Below, piece after piece: positions 5,683-10,796 of a DNA stretch of 10,796 bases (the first letter of the stretch is position 1; each line of letters begins with the position of its first letter). This stretch comes from Planctomycetota bacterium. GTDB lineage: Bacteria > Planctomycetota > Phycisphaerae > WQYP01. The notes under the pieces were generated by a model. The model had not been told where the DNA came from. It searched no databases and saw only the letters and a program-made list of their open reading frames with translations. Position numbers and translations under genes: made by a program. The stretch spans positions 1 through 10,796 of the forward strand of contig JAJZNY010000276.1 of the NCBI GenBank assembly GCA_021852245.1, read 5' to 3'.

Positions 5683-7119
5683 ATGCCGCCATCCCCTGAT
5701 CTCTCCGCCGACAAAAATACTGATGCTTTCCGGTTGCAGATGGACTCTGTGCGTCGGGCATCTGTCGTCTGGGCAGATACGCCGCTGTCTCATCGGCTGG
5801 AATGCATCCGACGATTTCGACGACAACTCATTGAATCGGCAGATGAGTTCGTTGCCGCATGTTCCCATTTACCGCGCCGATGTGCCGGTGAGACACTCGC
5901 ATCCGAGATTATTCCCCTGGCCGACGCCGCAAAATTTCTTGAGCAAAACGCAAAACACATTCTTGCCGCTACGTCGCTGCGCCAATGGGGATTGAGAATC
6001 GTGACCGAGCGGAGGCCCTTGGGCGTGATCTTCATCGTGGGGCCGGGTAATTACCCTCTTTTTCTTCCCGGTGTACAGGTTCTGCAGGCGCTGGCGGCGG
6101 GAAATGGGGTCATTCTTAAACCGGGCCGCGAAGGCACACGGGCGGCTTCATATCTGCAAAAGGCACTTCTCGCAGCTGGCGTGCCGGATCATCTCTTTGA
6201 GGTTATCCCGGAAGCGATTGACGGGGTGCAACAGGTGATGAACGCGGGCGTGGATAAGGCCATCGTCACCGGTTCGCAGCGAACAGGCCGGGCTGTCGCC
6301 GCACTGATCGCGACCGGCCGGCCGACGGCCACTGTGATGGAACTCTCCGGCGCCGACGCCGCCATCGTTCTCCGCGGTGCGGATATTCAGCGTGCGGCCG
6401 ATGCCATCGCATTCGGCCTGAGCTTCAATGGCGGTAACACGTGCATGGTTCCGCGGCGTATTCTGGTGGATCAATCCCTCGCTGAAAGTTTTGTGAACGC
6501 GCTGCGTAAGAGCCTTCTGCAATCACCGACCATTGACTTTCATCCATCTTACTCTGACGCGATTTCGGCACTCGTTGACGCCGCTATGCGCAATGGTGCG
6601 TCCGTCATTTGTGGCCGGTGGGATCGGCAGGCTCATCTCGGGCCGCTGGTGCTCAGTGGAGCTTTCAAGCCCGGGCAACTGCCGGGTGCCGATGTGCTTG
6701 GCCCCGTAGCGGGCCTGTGGACGTTTCGCGACATGGACGAATTGTACGATCTCTATGCCGATTGTCCGATGCGACTCGGAGCATCTATTTTTGGTCCGAG
6801 CGAACTTGCGATGTCTGTTGCGGAAAAGATTGATGCCGGTTGTATCTGTATCAATGACCTGCTTGCGCCGACCGGCCACCCGGCGGTGACGCTTTCGCCC
6901 CGAAAAGACAGCGGATACGGGGCCACCCGTGGAGCGGCGGGGCTGCTGGAGATGACATCCCCGGTGAGTGTTATTGAGAGGACCGGTCGTTTCGTGCCGC
7001 ACCTGACTCGTAGCAATGTCGAGAATGAAGATCAACTGAAAAACATCATGCTCCTTAAGCATGCGCCGGGTGTGACAAAAAAAGTTGCCGCCATGCTCCG
7101 TATAATCAAAGGCCGGTGA
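5683..7119 (+). CDS. aldH: Carotenoid aldehyde dehydrogenase (CrtNc/AldH-type)
   Basis: A 478-residue NAD(P)-dependent aldehyde dehydrogenase. Catalytic features are in place: N123 in GPGNYP (family form PWNYP), K146 in LKPG for cofactor binding, general base E220 in MELSG, and nucleophile C254 in FNGGNTC. The C-terminal part (DAGCICINDL, then SGYGATRG) fits the oligomerisation and substrate-entry region. Position between crtN and crtP points to oxidation of a terminal C30 apocarotenoid aldehyde (diaponeurosporenal or diapolycopenedial type) to the carboxylic acid, as in the staphyloxanthin and Methylomonas routes. The start is the ATG at 5683, seven bases after GGAG (5672-5675) and 13 bases beyond the crtN stop. 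The in-frame extension back to 5416 lies within crtN and is rejected. The fold is certain; the substrate is inferred from context. Confidence 0.85.
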   Translation: MPPSPDLSADKNTDAFRLQMDSVRRASVVWADTPLSHRLECIRRFRRQLIESADEFVAACSHLPRRCAGETLASEIIPLADAAKFLEQNAKHILAATSLRQWGLRIVTERRPLGVIFIVGPGNYPLFLPGVQVLQALAAGNGVILKPGREGTRAASYLQKALLAAGVPDHLFEVIPEAIDGVQQVMNAGVDKAIVTGSQRTGRAVAALIATGRPTATVMELSGADAAIVLRGADIQRAADAIAFGLSFNGGNTCMVPRRILVDQSLAESFVNALRKSLLQSPTIDFHPSYSDAISALVDAAMRNGASVICGRWDRQAHLGPLVLSGAFKPGQLPGADVLGPVAGLWTFRDMDELYDLYADCPMRLGASIFGPSELAMSVAEKIDAGCICINDLLAPTGHPAVTLSPRKDSGYGATRGAAGLLEMTSPVSVIERTGRFVPHLTRSNVENEDQLKNIMLLKHAPGVTKKVAAMLRIIKGR

Positions 7120-7176
7120 TGACGCCTCGTCATGCCTGTCAATGGCTCTGAACAGATGGAAAGGATTGAATAAACA

Positions 7177-8679
7177 ATGTCCAAGGCTGGAACCGTAGCG
7201 GTGATCGGTGGAGGGTTGGCCGGCTTATCGGCCGCCTGTACTCTGGCAGCCCGTGGTTGGAACGTTCGAGTGTTTGAACGCAACAGCTGGCTCGGAGGTA
7301 AAGCGGCGGAATTAAAACAGGACGGCTTTCGGTTTGACATGGGACCGACGATTCTGCTGATGCCATCCGTCCTGCGAAAGATATTCTCCGAGGCGGGGCG
7401 CAAGCTGGAGGATTACCTCGATCTGCGCCGCCTCTCGCCGCAATGGCGGTGTTTTTATTCTGACGGCTCCATATTAAATCTGACCGAAGATACTGCTGCG
7501 ATGGATGGAGAGTTCGCCAGGATGAAGGCGGGCGAGTTGTTGAGTTCGGAGTACCGCCGACTGCTCGCGTCGTCCGCTAAGATGAGCAGGCTTTCGGAGA
7601 AATATTTCTTCTGGAAATCGGTCGGTTCGCTGGCGGATACTTTTGATCTCAAATCTACATTTCAACCCTCGGTATTGCAGGATCTGCGGGATATGAAAAT
7701 TGGGCGGACACTGGGCGGCACGGTTCGCAAAATGATTTCTGATCCACGTGTCGCCCAGATGGTGGATCATTTCACCCAGTACGTTGGCTCCGCCCCCGCG
7801 CTCTCACCCGCCGTCCTCCTCGGTATCGCTGACATGCAGTTGGGGGAGGGTATCTGGTATCCAATCGGAGGAACCCATGCGGTTCCATTGGCCCTGGAGC
7901 GGCTTGGACGGGAACTGGGTGTGGAATATGTAACAGGCTGCGGTATTAAGCAAATAACGGTTGAGTCCGGTTCCGCCCGTGGCGTTGTGACCGATCGGGG
8001 GGATACCTTCAACGCTGACGCGGTTGTGAGCAATTCCGACTCTGTCTTGATGCATCAGGAATTGCTTGGTGCCGAAGCTCGACGTTTCGCTTCGCGCCGG
8101 AAATATGAACCCGCCTGTTCGGGCGTGGTGATGTATCTCGGACTTCGCAGGCGGTATGACCATCTCGCCCACCACAATTTCGTCTTTTCACGCAGCGCCG
8201 AGGCCGAATTTCATGATATTTATCAGCTCGGCCGCCCCGCGGAAGACCCGACATGCTACCTCTGCGCACCAGTCGTTACCGAGCCGGCAGTTGCCCCGGC
8301 GGGTGGTGAAGCGTTGTATATTCTCGTGCACACGCCTTATCTCCATGACGGGCAGAATTGGAAAACCATGTACCCGGATTATCGGAAGCAGATATTAAAA
8401 AAACTTGCATCCGTCGGAATGGAGGACCTCGAAAGCCGCATCGTCATGGAGGAATACCTTACGCCGGAAAGCATTGCATCGCGATATCACGTCTGGAAAG
8501 GGGCCATTTACGGACTGGCCAGCCATGGCCGCCTGACCGGCGCCTTCAAGCCGGCCAACCGCAGCCCGGACATCCGCAAGCTGTATCTGGCCGGCGGATC
8601 GGCCCACCCGGGTCCGGGTATGCCGATGGTGCTCATGTCCGGCTGGATAGCCGCCGACACGCTGTGCAAGGATTTCTAA
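7177..8679 (+). CDS. crtP: CrtP-type C30 carotenoid oxygenase (diaponeurosporene oxidase, CrtNb)
   Basis: A 500-residue FAD enzyme, a distant paralogue of the crtN product two genes upstream. CrtP enzymes oxidise the terminal methyl group of 4,4'-diaponeurosporene or diapolycopene to an aldehyde. The N-terminus has VAVIGGGLAG (G11, G13, G16), E34 and LGGKA, then GFRFDMGPTILLMP. The C-terminus has WKGAIYGLASHGRLTGAFKP and GGSAHPGPGMPMVLMSGW (473-490). These resemble Staphylococcus CrtP (GGSVNPGGGMPMV, KGAIYG) more than CrtN, which is why I assign oxygenase and not a second desaturase. The start is the ATG at 7177, with AAGGA at 7161-7165 at a slightly long spacing of 11. It lies 57 bases after aldH with no terminator between them. 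A desaturase role remains possible, because CrtN and CrtP can only be separated with certainty by phylogeny or assay. Confidence 0.82.
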   Translation: MSKAGTVAVIGGGLAGLSAACTLAARGWNVRVFERNSWLGGKAAELKQDGFRFDMGPTILLMPSVLRKIFSEAGRKLEDYLDLRRLSPQWRCFYSDGSILNLTEDTAAMDGEFARMKAGELLSSEYRRLLASSAKMSRLSEKYFFWKSVGSLADTFDLKSTFQPSVLQDLRDMKIGRTLGGTVRKMISDPRVAQMVDHFTQYVGSAPALSPAVLLGIADMQLGEGIWYPIGGTHAVPLALERLGRELGVEYVTGCGIKQITVESGSARGVVTDRGDTFNADAVVSNSDSVLMHQELLGAEARRFASRRKYEPACSGVVMYLGLRRRYDHLAHHNFVFSRSAEAEFHDIYQLGRPAEDPTCYLCAPVVTEPAVAPAGGEALYILVHTPYLHDGQNWKTMYPDYRKQILKKLASVGMEDLESRIVMEEYLTPESIASRYHVWKGAIYGLASHGRLTGAFKPANRSPDIRKLYLAGGSAHPGPGMPMVLMSGWIAADTLCKDF

Positions 8680-9105
8680 ATTCAGCTGCGGTGGAGAAAT
8701 ACGGCTCCCCATCAAATGGCGAACCACGTGCGGTGAACGTAACGGCGGGCTCATACGATAGCCTATAGCCATGTTTATGCGATATTTCTCGCATCCACTT
8801 CCATGAATGGGTTATTTCGGTCGCAGCAGGCTTAAGTTGGAAAACGCTACCTGAAACAACAAACGATGAGGCGAAAAGTCAATATATTCGCAGGTTGAAA
8901 TATGCTTATACCATCAGGCGATCTGCCATTTTGGCATGTAATTCAATGGGCATGCTCGGCTCCAAGGCCATTTTCCGTTAAAAACACATGGTAAAAGCGA
9001 AATTTTCTCTTGGTACGCGATTTGTGTTGAGCCAGTTCGTAGCAATGCCTGAGCCCGGCTTAAAATTGTGGCCTGAGGCCAACCCGCATTGCCGAAAGGA
9101 TTTTT
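8680..9105. other. Gene-free region between crtP and clpB
   Basis: This stretch of 426 bases has no credible gene. The longest clean plus-strand frame is about 30 codons (from the ATG near 8902) with no good ribosome binding site. Small inverted repeats are present: ATGCGA/TCGCAT (8777-8794, loop of six), TGCCA/TGGCA (8924-8936), and GGCC-TGA-GGCC (9070-9080) just before clpB. None is followed by a T run, so I see no intrinsic terminator for crtP. I found no CIRCE inverted repeat and no sigma32-like CTTGAA/CCCCAT pair. A TAAAAT at 9061-9066 could be a -10, but no matching -35 is visible. The region must contain the clpB promoter and may hold a long regulatory leader. Confidence 0.5.
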
Positions 9106-10796
9106 ATGGCTCTTGATAAATTAACGGTAAAAGCACGTGAGGCACTGGAGTCGGCGCAATTATTGGCGGCATCTTCCAACCATTCGGAGATCAACAGCCT
9201 GCACCTGCTCTCTGCACTTCTATCAGATGCGCAGGGATTGATCCCCCCCATTTTATCCAAGATCGGTGTTGAGCCGACACATGTGAAACGGGTTTTGGAT
9301 GCAGAACTGAGCCGCATGCCGACCGTCTCAGGTGGGGCTCAGCTTGGCGGGTCACGCGACCTGTCAGCGGCATTGGCGGCAGCTCAGCAGGAGGCGGATC
9401 GTCTCAAGGATGAATACGTATCGACAGAGCACATGCTGCTGGGATTGCTTGCGGCGGGCGGTCCGGCGCGTGATCTGCTGACGACCTTGGGCATCAAGCG
9501 TGATGCGATCCTCTCCGCTCTGAAGGATATTCGCGGCAATTCGCGGGTGACCAGCGAAGACCCGGAGGGGGCGTATCAGGCGCTGGAAAAATATGGGCGT
9601 GATCTGGTTGAGGCGGCCCGCAAGGGAAAATTGGACCCCGTCATCGGCCGGGATGAAGAAGTGCGGCGCTGCATGCAGGTTCTCAGCCGCCGCACCAAAA
9701 ACAACCCGGTACTCATCGGCGAACCGGGCGTGGGCAAAACGGCCATCGTGGAAGGGCTTGCCCAGCGGATTCTCTCCGGAGATGTGCCGCAGAGTCTGCG
9801 GAATAAACGTCTGATTGCCTTGGATATGGGAGCCCTGCTGGCGGGGGCCAAATATCGCGGAGAATTTGAGGATCGGCTCAAGGCGGTGGTGCGGGATGTG
9901 GAGGCATCGGAGGGGAATGTGGTATTGTTTATTGATGAGTTGCACAATGTCGTGGGAGCAGGTCGGGCGGAGGGGAGCATGGATGCATCGAACCTGCTCA
10001 AACCAGCGCTGGCCCGCGGCCAACTGCGATGCATCGGCGCCACGACGCTGGACGAGTACCGCAAATATATTGAGAAAGATCCGGCACTGGAAAGGCGATT
10101 CCAGCCGGTGATGGTCCTGCCACCATCCGTCGAAGACACCATTACCATTCTGCGAGGCCTGAAACCGCGCTATGAAACGCACCATGGCGTGCGAATTCAG
10201 GATGCGGCACTGGTGGCGGCCGCCACCCTCAGCCAGCGCTATATCACCGACCGGTTTCTCCCGGACAAGGCGATTGATCTGGTGGATGAAGCGGCGAGCC
10301 GACTGCGTATTGAAAATGATTCGCTTCCCAGTGAGCTGGATGACGTGCGGCGGCGGCTGATTCAACTGGAGGTGGAACGCGAAGCACTCAAGAAGGAAAA
10401 AGATGACGCATCGCGCAAGCAGTTGGAGCAGGTGCAGAAGAGCATCGCCGAACTCAGCGAACGCAACAGCGTGCTGACCGCCAAATGGGAACGGGAATCG
10501 GGCATGCTGCGATCCATCAAATCCACCCGTGAACAGCTTGAATTGCTGCAGACGCGCCTGGATGAAGCCCAGCGACAGGGGCGATTGGAAGAAGCGGCAC
10601 GAATTCGATACGGTGATATGCGTCAACTCGAAACCAAGTTGGCAGAAGATCAGAAGAAACTCGACGAATTGATGAAATCCGGTGAATCGCTGATTCATGA
10701 AGAAGTGACGCCCGAAGAAATCGCCGAGGTCGTGGCCAAGTGGACGGGAATACCCGTCGCCAAGATGTTGGAAGGAGATCGGGAACGGCTGCGCAA
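9106..10796 (+). CDS. clpB: ClpB/Hsp104 disaggregase chaperone (3' end outside window)
   Basis: The first 563 codons of an AAA+ chaperone that, with DnaK/DnaJ/GrpE, pulls apart aggregated proteins in the cytoplasm; Escherichia coli ClpB has 857 residues. In order: the Clp N-domain with two repeats (about 1-145), then the first ATPase domain with Walker A GEPGVGKT at 205-212 (K211), pore-loop Y250 in KYRGEF, Walker B FIDELH with D277 and E278, and arginine fingers R330 and R331 in LERRF. The charged coiled-coil middle domain spans about 405-525, which distinguishes ClpB from ClpA and ClpC. The linker WTGIPV (546-551) leads toward the second ATPase domain, which is not in the window. Numbering lies within one or two residues of E. 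coli ClpB, so there is no sign of insertion or decay. The start is the ATG at 9106, five bases after GAAAGGA (9094-9100). Confidence 0.96.
   Translation, partial: MALDKLTVKAREALESAQLLAASSNHSEINSLHLLSALLSDAQGLIPPILSKIGVEPTHVKRVLDAELSRMPTVSGGAQLGGSRDLSAALAAAQQEADRLKDEYVSTEHMLLGLLAAGGPARDLLTTLGIKRDAILSALKDIRGNSRVTSEDPEGAYQALEKYGRDLVEAARKGKLDPVIGRDEEVRRCMQVLSRRTKNNPVLIGEPGVGKTAIVEGLAQRILSGDVPQSLRNKRLIALDMGALLAGAKYRGEFEDRLKAVVRDVEASEGNVVLFIDELHNVVGAGRAEGSMDASNLLKPALARGQLRCIGATTLDEYRKYIEKDPALERRFQPVMVLPPSVEDTITILRGLKPRYETHHGVRIQDAALVAAATLSQRYITDRFLPDKAIDLVDEAASRLRIENDSLPSELDDVRRRLIQLEVEREALKKEKDDASRKQLEQVQKSIAELSERNSVLTAKWERESGMLRSIKSTREQLELLQTRLDEAQRQGRLEEAARIRYGDMRQLETKLAEDQKKLDELMKSGESLIHEEVTPEEIAEVVAKWTGIPVAKMLEGDRERLR

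Noticed and set aside
8777..8794. ATGCGA/TCGCAT hairpin after crtP as a terminator
   Set aside because: The stem is only six pairs and the following bases are not T-rich.
9364..10698. A 444-codon open frame on the minus strand
   Set aside because: It lies entirely antisense to clpB, whose motifs are intact from Walker A to WTGIPV. The translated antisense sequence has no recognisable domain, and long antisense frames are common opposite GC-rich, highly biased genes.
1..10796. CRISPR array, tRNA, rRNA, insertion sequence or prophage signals
   Set aside because: No regularly spaced repeats, tRNA-like cloverleaf, rRNA stretch, transposase motif or terminal inverted repeats with target duplication were seen on reading both strands. 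A computed search could still find degenerate cases.

Overview
The window reads as a stretch of bacterial chromosome of moderately high GC (mid-fifties by eye), with strong Shine-Dalgarno sequences and tight gene packing. The gene content is a C30 (squalene-type) carotenoid desaturase/oxygenase/aldehyde dehydrogenase trio, a NirJ/AhbC-like radical SAM enzyme paired with a second radical SAM/SPASM enzyme, an exported c-type cytochrome, and an exported coiled-coil protein that may be an outer-membrane barrel. Together these suggest a Gram-negative environmental bacterium. Planctomycetota is my best guess, because C30 carotenoids made from squalene are known there, but this is inference from gene content and not proof.

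Left part (1-1580), minus strand. The window opens inside a gene running off the left edge (1-516): signal peptide, charged coiled coil, then what looks like the start of a beta-rich, porin-like domain. Its leader (about 517-640) carries two overlapping pairs of complementary segments that could form competing RNA hairpins. Upstream of that is a strong minus-strand intrinsic terminator (753-790) that ends a monoheme cytochrome c gene (857-1312). A divergent promoter region (1313-1580) separates the cytochrome from the plus-strand genes.

Middle-left (1581-3880), plus strand. Two radical SAM/SPASM genes overlap by 7 bases. The second resembles NirJ/AhbC, the enzymes that trim side chains of siroheme-derived tetrapyrroles. 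The first is a related radical SAM/SPASM protein of uncertain substrate. A modified-heme or alternative heme role is a reasonable hypothesis; the cytochrome next door fits it but does not prove it. A 36-codon open frame starts on the stop codon of the second gene.

Middle-right (4092-8679), plus strand. A probable operon crtN - aldH - crtP. It has a perfect TATAAT box and a perfect 10-bp palindrome at the expected transcription start. CrtN would desaturate the C30 backbone, CrtP would oxidise the terminal methyl group to an aldehyde, and AldH would oxidise that aldehyde to a carboxylic acid. No squalene or dehydrosqualene synthase lies in the window, so the C30 precursor must come from elsewhere.

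Right end (8680-10796), plus strand. A 426-base gap without a convincing gene is followed by clpB, the disaggregase AAA+ chaperone. It is cut off by the window after its first ATPase domain and coiled-coil middle domain. No CIRCE element or clear heat-shock promoter was found in front of it.
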